Assembly: GCF_023065955.2 (NCBI RefSeq)
Contig: NW_026622974.1
Span: 33,263,718-33,327,717 of the forward strand
Direction of reading: 5' to 3'
Origin: Ursus arctos
Lineage: Eukaryota; Chordata; Mammalia; Carnivora; Ursidae
Length of the DNA: 64,000 bases
Positions 47,426 through 57,781 of the stretch are shown here, one piece after another. The translations under genes and the position numbers were made by a program. The notes under the pieces were generated by a model, which worked only from the letters and a program-made list of their open reading frames with translations, was not told the DNA's origin and did no database searches. Each line of letters opens with the position of its first letter. Position 1 is the stretch's first letter.

Positions 47426-48439
47426 TACAATTAGAATTCTAAATATGGTAGGTAAAATTAAAAGATGCAAATGAGGGGACCTAATTGCGACATTGAAATT
47501 TTCAATGCCTCTGAAAATTCTGAGGCTTCGTAAAACAACATCCTGATAGTCTTTGTTGACTTCATTCATTTCTAAGAAGCTTCTAAGAACAAATTTATTT
47601 TGTTAAAATACATCTTGTATAGACTGCTTCTTGTGATGTGTAAATGCCCCCACCCCATACGCAGTTATTTGAAAGCAGAATTTAAAGGGAAAAAAAAGAA
47701 TGGCTATTTTTCCTGTGAAACTAGTACAGAAAAAAAATGTGTTTTTCAGGTATGGTCAAGGTTAAAGACTAGAATTTTAATTGCAGTTGTTTTCTTTGTT
47801 TTATTACGAACTGATCTTTTATTAAGTCTATCACTTATGGTCCTAATATTGTGATTGCTACATAACATTCTATTCCAAAATGTAAGCACGGAAGGATGAT
47901 TGCTTTTAATCCAAACACATGTTTTACTTTTTCAAAAAAATAAACTATTTACAAAGAATGATTTTTCCTGCCTCCACACCCCTCCAAGTCTCAAACTTCA
48001 CTTTCAGATTTTGAGCTTGTTATCAACAACTTGGTTCAAAGAGATTCTTTTCATTGTTCAGAATGACAACTGAAACAATTTGGAGGTTTTTTATGATTAA
48101 AGTACATGCACCCTTCAGCAACAATGCTTACCAAATTAGTCTGTTTTTCTTTAGAAAGTGATTTCAAAGCCAGAGTTTTTGACTAACATTTTCTGAAATC
48201 ATTGACCGTTGTAGTATGAAGTTCCAGATGTTTTCTGATTTTGCTGTAATTGGGAAGAAGAGTAACAAAGAACACCTGAAAGACACTGGGCTTCGAATGA
48301 GAACCTATGACTGTCAGCATGAAACGAGAACTTTAAGTCCTAACATGTTCAGATTTGTTCTCTAGATATTGAGTTTTTAAGTCCCAGTTTATCATTAAGT
48401 TTTAAGGTACCAAAGCAGCAAGAGAAACAAGTTATCTAT
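47426..48439. other. Unassigned AT-rich DNA
   Basis: No gene or repeat recognised. Confidence 0.5.
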
Positions 48440-49480
48440 GTGGGTACTCTGCCCATTCATTCAACACTTCTTACTGAATACTTTCAAGGGTCTAGACACT
48501 GTTCTAAAATTGGATTTATATATTTTGTGGGTATAAAGATATTAATCAAAATTTCAAATATATTTCATTCATTTATTCCACATTTAGGGACAATTTATCT
48601 TATACCAAGCACTCTTCTAGTTTCTGGATTACAAAGATAAATAAAGCATGACACTTGCTTTCAAGGAGTTTATGGTGTAACAGGGAGAGAAACCTAAGTA
48701 ATTATTTAATGAAACAAATATTTAAGGAACGTCCATCATGGGTCAGATAGTGACCTGGGACTGGAGGATATCCTACAGCAGCGTCCAGCCAGACAAGAGT
48801 CTTCCCTCACGAAGCCCTCAAGTTGTAGGGAAGACACGGAGGACGCACCAGTAAACAAGTCAACACATAGTATTTCCTATATATATCAGAACGGGGTAAG
48901 GTGATCTAGAGTAATCGAGAGGTGATAAGGAGCTCTTCTGTAGGTTATATTAAGCAGAGACCTGAGGAATGACAATGAGAATGCCACATGGGAGCTAGGA
49001 GAAGTGACAGAGGGAGAACAAGGGCAATTCGGAGTGTTTGAGGAGCATAAGGATTCCACTGTCATTGGAGAATGATGAGGTATTGCGGGTTGGGCGTAGT
49101 GATCTGAGATGAGGCTGGAGAGGCAGGACAAGCCAGATCGTACAGGGCCTTGCAGGCCACGGAGGGACTTTAGGTTTGATTTCTAAAGCAACAGGAACAT
49201 ATTAAAGGACTTAAAGTGGGTTATTGATCTAATCTGATGACATTTTTAAAAAGATCACTCCGCCTCAAATTTGGCTTGGAAAGGAATGAAGGTGCCAGGG
49301 TGGAAGAAGGGAAATCAGTTAGGAGAATATTGTAATCAACAAGACCAGAAGTGCTGTTGGCATGGATTGAGGTGAGTGGTAGTAAAAGAGATGAAAAGAA
49401 GCAGGTAATTTAAGGTCTGTTTTAGAAGTGGAACTAATGGGGTTTGCGGATGGATGGAATGCAGATTGGCATATCCGCTC
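48440..49480 (-). mobile_element. Long L2 LINE remnant
   Basis: The plus strand follows antisense L2 for about 1 kb: CAAGCACTCTTCTAGTTTCT, AGCATGACACTTGCTTTCAA, GAGACCTGAGGAATGACAAT, CCAGATCGTACAGGGCCTTG, CAGGCCACGGAGGGACTTTA, AAAAAGATCACTCCGCCTCA, AGGAGAATATTGTAATCAAC and TGGCATGGATTGAGGTGAGT. The repeated start (48440-48640 and again 48700-48900) suggests two L2 3' ends or a local duplication. Confidence 0.82.
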
Positions 49481-49494
49481 AAGTGTTTATGGGT

Positions 49495-49780
49495 GGTATG
49501 CTAAACGGCCCAAATGAAAGAGGGGCAGGTCCTTCTCAGAGTGTGTGGAGCACCAGGAAAGGCTTGAAAGAAGATGGTAACGCTTGAGCTGAGTCTGTAA
49601 GACGAGTTTGTGATCACAGGTAGTCCGGGGATGTGCAGAGAAAGGTAATGCGGACAGATGCGCGGGCATGAGTGAAAGCAGAGCAAGGGGGGCGGAGGCG
49701 AGTGAGAGGAGATGTGGAAGGGCCGAGTCAGCCACTTCAGGTCGCACCGTGTCATCTGGGAGCATATGGGGAGACGCAGT
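49495..49780 (-). mobile_element. CpG-dense L2-like fragment
   Basis: CTTGAGCTGAGTCTGTAAGA, TCCGGGGATGTGCAGAGAAA and a GGCGGAGGCGAGTGAGAGG stretch resemble another antisense L2 segment. Thirteen CpG dinucleotides occur between 49506 and 49776, far more than elsewhere in this AT-rich window. Two overlapping minus-strand open frames (103 and 84 codons) result from the low frequency of stops in GC-rich DNA. Confidence 0.5.
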
Positions 49781-51462
49781 ACTGGAAGAAGATGACATAG
49801 TGGTAACGTGAGGAAGAGTAGTAAATTTTTCTATCAGTAGGGAATCTTTTAAACCTCGTGTTAGACTCAGCTGTCAATGAGCTTTGAATACTATTACTTT
49901 CAATATTGTATTCTTAAATTTTTGTGGTATGTAAATTTTAACTTCTCTAAGTTGCTAATGTTCTCTAAGCATACTGCCCTTTACTAATGAATAATATTGA
50001 CTCTGGCAAGAAATTCGACTTCAGTATTTGTGGCAAGTACAAAGAGATAGTACAAAGAGAGCATAGATCCTTTATATAAATTAAAATATCTTTCTTTTAC
50101 AACTTACTTCCAAATTTCATTATACCAAGCCAGATGCTAATTGAACATTCACACTGATGAACTCAGAATTTATTTTGTATTTTCTTCTCCTTGTGCTCTT
50201 TAGGTGTGATACTGATCACTGAAATGACCACAGTAGTCTGAAATCTTCAAATTTTATAGCTAACTAATCTCTGATAGCCTTAAGGCTTTTTTTTTTTTTG
50301 TAAGAGGTGTTTTTCCCATTTTTTTAAATATAAAAGGTAAACTTAAGTCTGTTATGTTGTATGAAAGTTTCTCAATGGAGAATTTGGAAAGCAATTGTAA
50401 GTGAAAATGGGATTATATCATAAGTTGCCTTGAGACTATAATGAGGTAAAAGTGTTTTGTACCGCAAAAGCTACAATCATATTCATTTCAGCATGACCAG
50501 CATGTCAGGCACTTTCAAGGTAATGAATGCATTCCAGAAGATTGTCTGTATTTTTTCCACACTTTAAATAGCATGAAGATGGTTGAAACAATTTGCTATG
50601 GCATCAAAGGCATTGTGACGGGCGTTGCCCTCACAATTCCGAAGCAGAATTTAGCTTTGGCAAAGAGTGGGTATTTTAATGAATACTAGCTTACATTTTT
50701 CTTGGCATTAGGTTTATATAGGGCCATATTTCTCCCCCTTTGGAAAAAGATACAAAAATGCAAAAAATGACTATAATGGTTAACCAAAATGAATGTCCGT
50801 TGCCGCTAGGTATTTTGAAGAACATCAGGTAGCATTTTGTGAGAGATTTAGTGGCTTGTTACTACCATGTGGGTGTTTAAGTGAGAGAAACAGTTTTGAA
50901 AATGTCAGTAATTTTTTCTCAGGACTTTACTACATACAATAAGGTCAATTTCTGAAGAGTATTCTACCTACAAAAGTTATGGAAGTAGTCAGAAATTTGA
51001 CTTGCTGGTATTCTGATCTGCTACATTTGGGCACAAAAAGAGCTACAGTTCTTTTAAGTGGTAAATACTTGAATTTCCACCAAATGATATCCTGGGCAGC
51101 TTTGTTGACTCCATAATCACACCTGGCATTATTTTTATATGATATTTAGGCAGTTTAAGGAAATGGGTTTAATGTCAACCCAAGTAAAGATGTGATAATA
51201 AATTTGAGACTTAAGTTGTCTCTAATTTTAGTCTTATGAAAAAAATAGAAGACTATATTCTTATTTTTTCAGAGAAGCAAACATCTCTCAACACATGCCA
51301 TATGGGTATGAGGGACAAAATTCTTTCCAAGATTATGTGTTTAATTGTACAAAACTCTAACATTTTAGGGAATTCTAATGCCCTTTTGTGAAGTATCGTA
51401 CTTCATAGTCTTGATATATTCAGTCCTATTGTATGCCGACATTTGGTATTACTTTTCAAATT
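49781..51462. other. Unassigned AT-rich DNA
   Basis: No gene or repeat recognised apart from a poly-T run near 50288. Confidence 0.5.
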
Positions 51463-51480
51463 AGTTTAAGCTGTAATTTT

Positions 51481-51680
51481 TTTTTTTGAGAGAAGGAGAG
51501 AGTGCTTGAATGGGGCAGGGGGGTCGAGGGAGACAGAGGGAGAGGGGGAGAAAGAGAATCAAGCCACCTTCATACCCAGCATGGAGCCCTATGTGGGGCT
51601 CAATCTTACAACTCTGAGATCATGACCTGAGCCAAAATCAGGAGTGAGAGGCTTAACCAACTGAGCCACCCAGGTCCTCC
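51481..51680 (-). mobile_element. SINEC carnivore SINE
   Basis: The antisense head ends CTGAGCCACCCAGGTCCTCC. A perfect 18-bp duplication, AGTTTAAGCTGTAATTTT, flanks it at 51463-51480 and 51681-51698, the longest in the window. Confidence 0.97.
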
Positions 51681-52034
51681 AGTTTAAGCTGTAATTTTAA
51701 TTGTTCATAATAATTTACTTGAGAAATTCTGTGAGCCCAAGAGACACAGGAGAGAAAGTCCTAACATAGAACTAAGAATATATGGCTTGCAAGTTTTATA
51801 TTACGTAGCTCAAGAATCTAAATTAGATGACAACAGGGAGAAGAAAAAACCGTATCAGGGCTAAACTAATGGTATTTTAGTCTATATGGAGCCCACATGA
51901 AGGACAGAAGTATAATTTGAAGCCTAAGCATTCACATTTTATCAGAGTTGTAATGAGATACATGGTGTAGCCTTATTATGATGTAACACCTTCCTCAGGT
52001 AGGATAAACAAACAAACAAGCAAATCAAATAAGC

Positions 52035-52750
52035 AAATGCTTTTGAGGCATCTTCTGTGTGCTTAGACTGTACTCAGTGCTATTGGAGAAGGAATTACCA
52101 TTAAGATGCAATTCCCTCTCTCAAGGAGCTTCTAAGGTACTAGGGTAATATTTTCTTATATTAACTAAAGATAATACAGGTGGATATGGTAAGTGGCATC
52201 AGGGTAAAAAAGTGCCAAGAGGTTGTAGAGGTGAAAGGCATCACACTGGTTGAGGGGAGCTAGCTGGGATGGCATTTTAAATGGGATTTGAAAGATTGGA
52301 AAGATTTTGACTGTATCAGGAAGAATACATTTCAGATGGTTAAGCAAGGGTGGAAATGTCCAGGGCATAGTATAAAAGAATGAGTTTGGTGGGTTTGGCT
52401 GCGACAGGTTCTCTAGAAGGTAGAATGAGGCTGGAGCAGAGGGCTGGGTTTCCTGGCTTTGAGTAGGAGACAGATGGATCCTCAATTCTCTAATCAACAG
52501 GGACATTAATGATTTTTGAGTAGGGTAGTGACATGATCAGAGTTTTTTTAGACAGATTAAAATCTCCAGTAGTTTCAGGAAAAACAGTTTGCTCAAAGAA
52601 AACACTGGAGGCATTAAGACTGCGTAGGAGTTTTCTGCAGTTATCTGGGTGAGTAGCAAGGGTCAGACAGCATCAGGAAGATGGGGAACTGAATATTGAT
52701 CCAAATAGTCCTAAGAATTTGACTGTGGGAAGTGGGATTCACAAATGCTG
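52035..52750 (-). mobile_element. L2 LINE remnant
   Basis: The plus strand follows antisense L2: GAGGCATCTTCTGTGTGCTT, CCCTCTCTCAAGGAGCTTCT, GGGATTTGAAAGATTGGAAA, GAATGAGGCTGGAGCAGAGG, GTAGGGTAGTGACATGATCA, GGAGTTTTCTGCAGTTATCT and GGAAGATGGGGAACTGAATA. The 113-codon minus-strand open frame at 52165-52506 is L2 sense with no intact domain. Confidence 0.75.
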
Positions 52751-53043
52751 TAACCTCTTTTCTTTTATGTCCAGAATTTGTCTTTTATTTAAATAAACAT
52801 ACTTCTATAAAAATTTCATGCCCTAGTGGAAATAAATTCCTCGTAAAACAAACTGAATCCTCCAGTTTGTGCATAAAACTTTAAAAGGAAAATAGTGAAA
52901 AGATGCCACCATTTACCAATTTAATCTGTTCTTTGGTGAGTACTCAGCAAAAAAATAATAAAAGTACCAGTAATGTGGATAATTAAATCAATGCATTTAT
53001 GCACCATTATGCCTATTGGTTTAAATGTAAATTATTAAAACAA
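52751..53043. other. Unassigned AT-rich DNA
   Basis: Nothing recognised. Confidence 0.5.
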
Positions 53044-53059
53044 ATTTGACTGTTTTCTT

Positions 53060-53231
53060 TTTTAAAGATTTTATTTATTTATTTGAGAGAGTGAGGGTAG
53101 AAGGGTAGAGGGAGAAGCAGACTCCCTGCTGAGCAGGGGGCCCAATGTAGGACTCAATCCCAGGACCCAGGGATCATGACCTGAGCCGAAGGCAGACACT
53201 TAACTGACACAGCAACCCAGGCACCCAACAG
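53060..53231 (-). mobile_element. SINEC carnivore SINE
   Basis: Tail AAAGATTTTATTTATTTATT to the diverged antisense head ACAGCAACCCAGGCACCC. The 16-bp duplication ATTTGA(C/T)TGTTTTCTT lies at 53044-53059 and 53232-53247 with one mismatch. Confidence 0.95.
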
Positions 53232-53247
53232 ATTTGATTGTTTTCTT

Positions 53248-53924
53248 AATAATTTTTCAGTAATTACAATTTTTCTCCTCACCAAGAAAATTTCGACCCA
53301 TATGCTATCAATAAAGATTTCAAGTGTACGTGGGGATGCGGAGCATATTTCAGTCCATATTGAACATTTGAAGAATTATTAAGAAGAGTAAATAAAATAA
53401 AAACCTTGTCTTTTTATTGTAGAAGCTTCCCAACAAAGAAAAAAACCATTGACAAGGAAGTTCAGTTTTCTTTAACCTTTATGAATCAGTAAGATGTAAA
53501 TGCCATCCATATTAAATCCAAGGTACACATCGTATTTCCCTATAATTTCTTCTGTGAACTCTGTTTATATCTTTTGGCTCATATATATATGTATATATAT
53601 GTATGTATATTAGTATTTGCTGTCTAAATGGCAACTGTTAGCAAAATAATATCATTTCTCAAATTACACCTTGACATTTACTCTGAAGCACTTGCCCCGG
53701 TCCATCTATTTCATAATAAAACCTTAGCCAAGATAGCACAAATGGTCGTAAAGCTTTTGAAAAGTGCATTGCAATAAAAAGATAAGAATTTGTTTTCCAG
53801 CAAGTCTCCTATTTCAGATAGACAATAAGCTGTGTGTAAATCAGAATAATATATATTTTTTAATTTGCTGAGAGCAAAGTAAACACTTGAATGAATATGT
53901 AGAATGCACCTGTAAAGGTAGGTC
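53248..53924. other. Unassigned AT-rich DNA with a TATATG run
   Basis: A TATATATG/TATG-type simple repeat lies at 53580-53611. No gene recognised. Confidence 0.5.
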
Positions 53925-54034
53925 ATTCAGCGAGGAGTCTGCTTCTCTCTCTCCCTTTGCCCCTTGCCCTGCTCATGGGTGTGCTTGCGCTCTCTCTCTC
54001 ACTCTCAAATAAATAAATGAAATTTAAGAAAAAG
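53925..54034 (+). mobile_element. SINEC 3' half, 5'-truncated
   Basis: Starts mid-element (CATTCAGCGAGGAGTCTGCT, the family's 'CTCAGTGGGGAGTCTGCTTCTC' region). It runs through CTCTCTCTCAC into AAATAAATAAATGAAATTTA. The tRNA-like head with its pol III promoter is missing. No convincing duplication was seen. Confidence 0.88.
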
Positions 54035-54940
54035 ATATTAGCTATGTGGCCTATGTTCCTTTGTACCAGTTTGTTCTCACTTTAATTTTGGAAATTGCTT
54101 CAGTGCAGGGGCATATTAGAAAGATGTTAGCCCACAGGCTGTGTTGTTGCCTTCCTGCCCTGCCCGTGTGTGAATTAGGGGCAGAATTTCCCTTGAGCAC
54201 GAGGACGAGTTTCCTAGTGTACACAATACCTCTGAAACCAAGGCTTCCTATACCACCTGAGTTTCACCTGCCTTTCTGCATCTACAGCATCTGATGCTGC
54301 CTTTCTTAGCTCACGTCCCTGAGCTTGTTACCCTACGTTCTCAGTGGCAGTTGAAAGGTCATCTGTGTTTATCTGGACTCTAATTCTTCTGTTCTTGACA
54401 AGCGCCGTCTGTTTGCTCACATGTCCTGGATGTGGCTGAGGAACGTTGTGGACTGAAGTGCCATTTCCGCATTGTCTGTTTTTACTAAATCAATTGAAAT
54501 AATAAAAAATTTCCTAGACTCCAAGATATTATTGATTGTAAAATATATCTTCAATGTAGGAACTTTATGTTAAATATATGTAACAATTTTATTATAAATA
54601 TACATTTATTCATTCTCAAAAAGCCTCTTTGCTAGTGCCATAGTCGATGCCTTCATTCATAATCCATGCCAGATTCATTAATTTTGAGGATTAATAAATC
54701 ATTTGGGAGGTGTGAAAGTATACTCTTAGCTTAATATGGGAAGCACTGATTTGTGGCGGACGACTACACTGAGACATCTTAGACTATGTAAGCTTCTTCT
54801 GCAACAATCCTTCCCTCAATTCAGAGTGCAGACATGAAGTTTTCCTCTAATGGGAGAGTCATCTGGAACCTAATCTGCCAAGTTGTTGACATCTGAGATT
54901 AAATATGGGGGATGGATGGAGGAGCTGTCCAAGTAATATT
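54035..54940. other. Unassigned DNA
   Basis: No gene or repeat recognised. The first 300 bases are less AT-rich and give an 82-codon open frame (54046-54294) without a domain. Confidence 0.45.
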
Positions 54941-54950
54941 AAAATGAGGC

Positions 54951-55117
54951 AATCTGGGGCGCCTCGGTGGCTCAGTTGTTTAAGTGTCTGCCTTCAGCTC
55001 AGGTCATGATCTCAGGGTCCTGGGATTGAGCCTCACATCAGGCTTCTCCCTCTCCCTCTGTGATAGCTTTCACTCTTCTCAAATAAATAAATAAAATCTT
55101 AAAAAAATAAAAAAAAT
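54951..55117 (+). mobile_element. SINEC carnivore SINE
   Basis: GGGGCGCCTCGGTGGCTCAG head, B-box region GGTCCTGGGATTGAGCC, short CT part and an AAATAAATAAATAAAATC tail. The 10-bp duplication AAAATGAGGC lies at 54941-54950 and 55118-55127. Confidence 0.95.
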
Positions 55118-55137
55118 AAAATGAGGCTTGATCCTCT

Positions 55138-55232
55138 CTCTAGTGTGGTCAGCCACTCCAATTTGCCCAGGACCAGGTTTTCAGTGCTAAAATTGGATAA
55201 GTCCCAGACAAATGGGACAGTTGGTCATCCAA
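55138..55232. mobile_element. Short palindromic DNA element (hAT-like MITE)
   Basis: GTGGTCAGCCACTCCAATTT on the left pairs imperfectly with AAATGGGACAGTTGGTCATC on the right. The centre holds CAGTGCTAAAATTGGATAAG. This arrangement is a common old mammalian palindromic element; I do not give it a name. Confidence 0.6.
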
Positions 55233-55304
55233 CCTATCCCTATACTGCTTTTTGCCTTTAGATGGAGGCTGAGGGGTCAGGGAAGGGTAAAAAAGCTGAG
55301 GTGA

Positions 55305-55677
55305 TGAAAAAGGCACTGGAGGAGATAATGCTAAGTGAAATAAGTCAAGCAGAGAAAGACAATTATCATATGGTTTCTCTCATCTGTGGAACATAAGAAC
55401 TAGGAAGATCGGTAGGGGAAGAAAGGGATAAAGAAAGGGGGGGTAATCAGAAGGGGGAATGAAGCATGAGAGACTACGGACTCTGAGAAACAAACTGAGG
55501 GCTTCAGAGGGGAGGGGAGTGGGGGAATGGGATAGACTGGTGATGGGTAGTAAGGAGGGCACGTATTGCGTGGTGCACTGGGTGTTATACGCAACTAATG
55601 AATCATCGAACTTTACATCAGAAACCAGGGATGTACTGTATGGTGACTAACATAATTTAATAAAAAAACATTAAAAA
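55305..55677 (+). mobile_element. Carnivore L1 3' end, young, 5'-truncated
   Basis: Last 373 bp of a carnivore-specific L1: GCTAAGTGAAATAAGTCAAG, GACAATTATCATATGGTTTC, GAGAGACTACGGACTCTGAG, GTGCACTGGGTGTTATACGC, AATCATCGAACTTTACATCA, then an A tail. A perfect 16-bp duplication AAAAAAGCTGAGGTGA flanks it at 55289-55304 and 55678-55693. No coding part remains; the 63-codon frame on it is 3' UTR. Confidence 0.97.
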
Positions 55678-55767
55678 AAAAAAGCTGAGGTGAAGACAAT
55701 GAGGGTTTCTGCTACCCAAAGTAATTCAGATGAAGAGAACAGGTAGAAACACAATTGGATTTTCCCT

Positions 55768-55794
55768 TGTTTGTTTGTTTGTTTGCTTGTTTTG
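55768..55794. repeat. (TTTG)n simple repeat
   Basis: About six TTTG-type units with one C substitution. Confidence 0.85.
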
Positions 55795-56031
55795 CAGGGG
55801 AATTGGAGAGTATAGACATGTAGGACACTCTATTTTGCCTAGATTTCTAATATATAGAAGCCCAGCAGTTGAGCACCACCCCATGCGGGCTTGGGGAGAT
55901 ACCACGAGTGACCCAATGAAAGGACAGTGGAAGAGAAAGAAAATAAGCACCCTGCCTTGCATAAAGATGAGAAATGTCGGAATGTTTCATTCCTGTAGGG
56001 TGACGTGGTAGAATACAAAGTATCTTAGGAG

Positions 56032-56477
56032 CATATTAGTCAGGGTTCTCCAGAGAGACAGAACCAATGGGAGGTTACATGCATGGAGAGATTTATTTTA
56101 AGGAATTGGCTCATGTGGTTATGGGGGCTGACAAGTCTAAAATCTGTAATGCAGGCAAGCAGGCTCGAAATTCAGGTAAGGGTTGATGTTGTAGGCTTAA
56201 CTCAAAACCTGCAGGCTCAAAACTCAGGCAAGGTATTTATGTTGCAGTCTTGAGGCAGAATTTCTGCTTCTTCTGGAAACCTGTCTTTGCTTTAGGGCCT
56301 TCTACTGATTGGATGAGGCCCACCCACATTATCAAAGGTAACCTGCTTTACTCAAAGTCTGATTTAAATATTAATCCCATCTAAAAAATACTTTCACAGC
56401 AACATCTAGACTGGCATTTGACTAAACAACTGTGCACTGTGGTCTAGTCAAATTGAGACATAAAATTAATCATCACA
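56032..56477 (-). mobile_element. ERVL solo LTR, MLT2 type
   Basis: The reverse complement starts TGTGATGATTAATTTTATGT and ends CTGACTAATATG, the termini of MLT2 LTRs. An AATAAA signal lies near its end (antisense GAGATTTATTTTAAGG on the plus strand, about 56088-56103), which fixes the orientation. Perfect 5-bp duplications AGGAG lie at 56027-56031 and 56078+400 (56478-56482). No retroviral gene flanks it, so it is a solo LTR left by recombination. An internal unit (GCAGGCTC(G/A)AAA(T/C)TCAGG) is tandemly duplicated at about 56157-56258. Confidence 0.93.
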
Positions 56478-56482
56478 AGGAG

Positions 56483-57207
56483 CAAATTCACTGACTCAGT
56501 GAAGGGAAAATTTACCCTTTGTGAGGGCTGAGCTATGGGCTCTCAGCTAGGTTCTCCCTGTTGCAGAGTGTACTTGGGCTTCAGGAAATTACTCATACCA
56601 AGAAGCAGTGAAGAGGCCTAACAGACACCCCCACAGTCCCCAGTGTGCCACCTGATAGAGCCAGCATTAGCTATCACTCCCACGGAGAAAACAGATTGCA
56701 AAAGTTTCAGGAGCTAGACCTGTAGTAAACCTGAGCAAGCAAAACCACAATAACCCGTGGTCTCCTTACGATGAACGCATGCTCAGTTTTTGAAGAGGTC
56801 CTTTCTCATCCCTCCCTCTGCTTGAGAATGAGTAGCAGGGCCTGGAATGGAGGAGAGAGAGAAAGATTATAAGGAGGTTGAGGCACTAACCCTCAGCTAG
56901 CCTTTCAGACCACTGTTGGGAAGTGAATTTACCTGAAAGCATGTAGGTATTATTGATCATTTAATTTGACATCTTTGCTACCAACAAAAGTGGGGTCTTG
57001 AGAGCTAATTTCAGATACAAAGAATTTTAAACGAACAACAAAAAATCTCTATATTTCTGAGTTTCTCTGATTTTCAGTCATCATAACCGAAATAATCACA
57101 CTTGTTAAACTGAATACTTACGGCTGAAAGTTAAACAGTTTATCTTGAAATTCATCCAGAAGTCTTACCAACCTCTTCTAATTGTGCAAAGTATTCTGCC
57201 AATTGCT
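56483..57207. other. Unassigned DNA
   Basis: No gene or repeat recognised. Confidence 0.5.
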
Positions 57208-57394
57208 TTTCAAACCTGGATGCATATCAGAATCACCAGGGGGTATTTTTTTTTTAAACTTGAAATGCTCAGCCACCTCCCACACTCTTCCACAAATCTG
57301 ATTTAATTAGTCAAAGGCAGAATCTGGAGCATTGGTACTTAAAAAAAAAAAAAAGCCAAATGATTCTAATATGTAGGAACGCTTAAGACCACTG
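57208..57394 (+). mobile_element. MER5-like hAT-Charlie remnant
   Basis: GCTTTTCAAACCTGGATGCA, ATATCAGAATCACCAGGGGG, AAATCTGATTTAATTAGTCA and AAGACCACTGA follow the order of MER5-type elements, with poly-T and poly-A expansions inside. Confidence 0.75.
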
Positions 57395-57586
57395 ATAAAA
57401 ATATGGTGATTTCTACTGCCTTTCATTGCATTGGCTAGTAAGTGGCAGGCATCTTGTCATTTCAGCTGAAGGCTGAAGATCTATCATACTACAGTTAGGA
57501 GATCTGAACTTAAAATTCAACTGTGTGAGGTACCACTAATACAAGGAACTCCAATGTGGTAAAAATTGAATGAACAGGTAACTTTT

Positions 57587-57766
57587 TAAAAAAGATTTTA
57601 TTTATTTATTCGAGAGAAAGAGAGATCATGAGAGAGGGGAGGTCCGGGGGAGAAGCAGACTCCACACTGAGCAGGGAGCCTGATGCGGGGCTCAATCCTG
57701 GAACTCTGGGATCATGACCTGAGCTGAAGGCAGATGCTTAACCAACTGAGCCACCCAGGTGCCCCT
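57587..57766 (-). mobile_element. SINEC carnivore SINE
   Basis: AAAGATTTTATTTATTTATT tail to antisense head CTGAGCCACCCAGGTGCCCC. A short duplication TAACTTTT occurs at 57579-57586 and 57774-57781. Confidence 0.95.
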
Positions 57767-57781
57767 AAAAAGATAACTTTT

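Noticed and set aside
49487..49798. Overlapping 103- and 84-codon minus-strand frames
   Set aside because: They sit in the CpG-dense L2-like patch, where stops are rare. Two frames open at once argues for composition rather than coding.
52165..52506. 113-codon minus-strand open frame resembling a serine/proline-rich protein
   Set aside because: It is the sense strand of an L2 remnant without the reverse transcriptase motifs.
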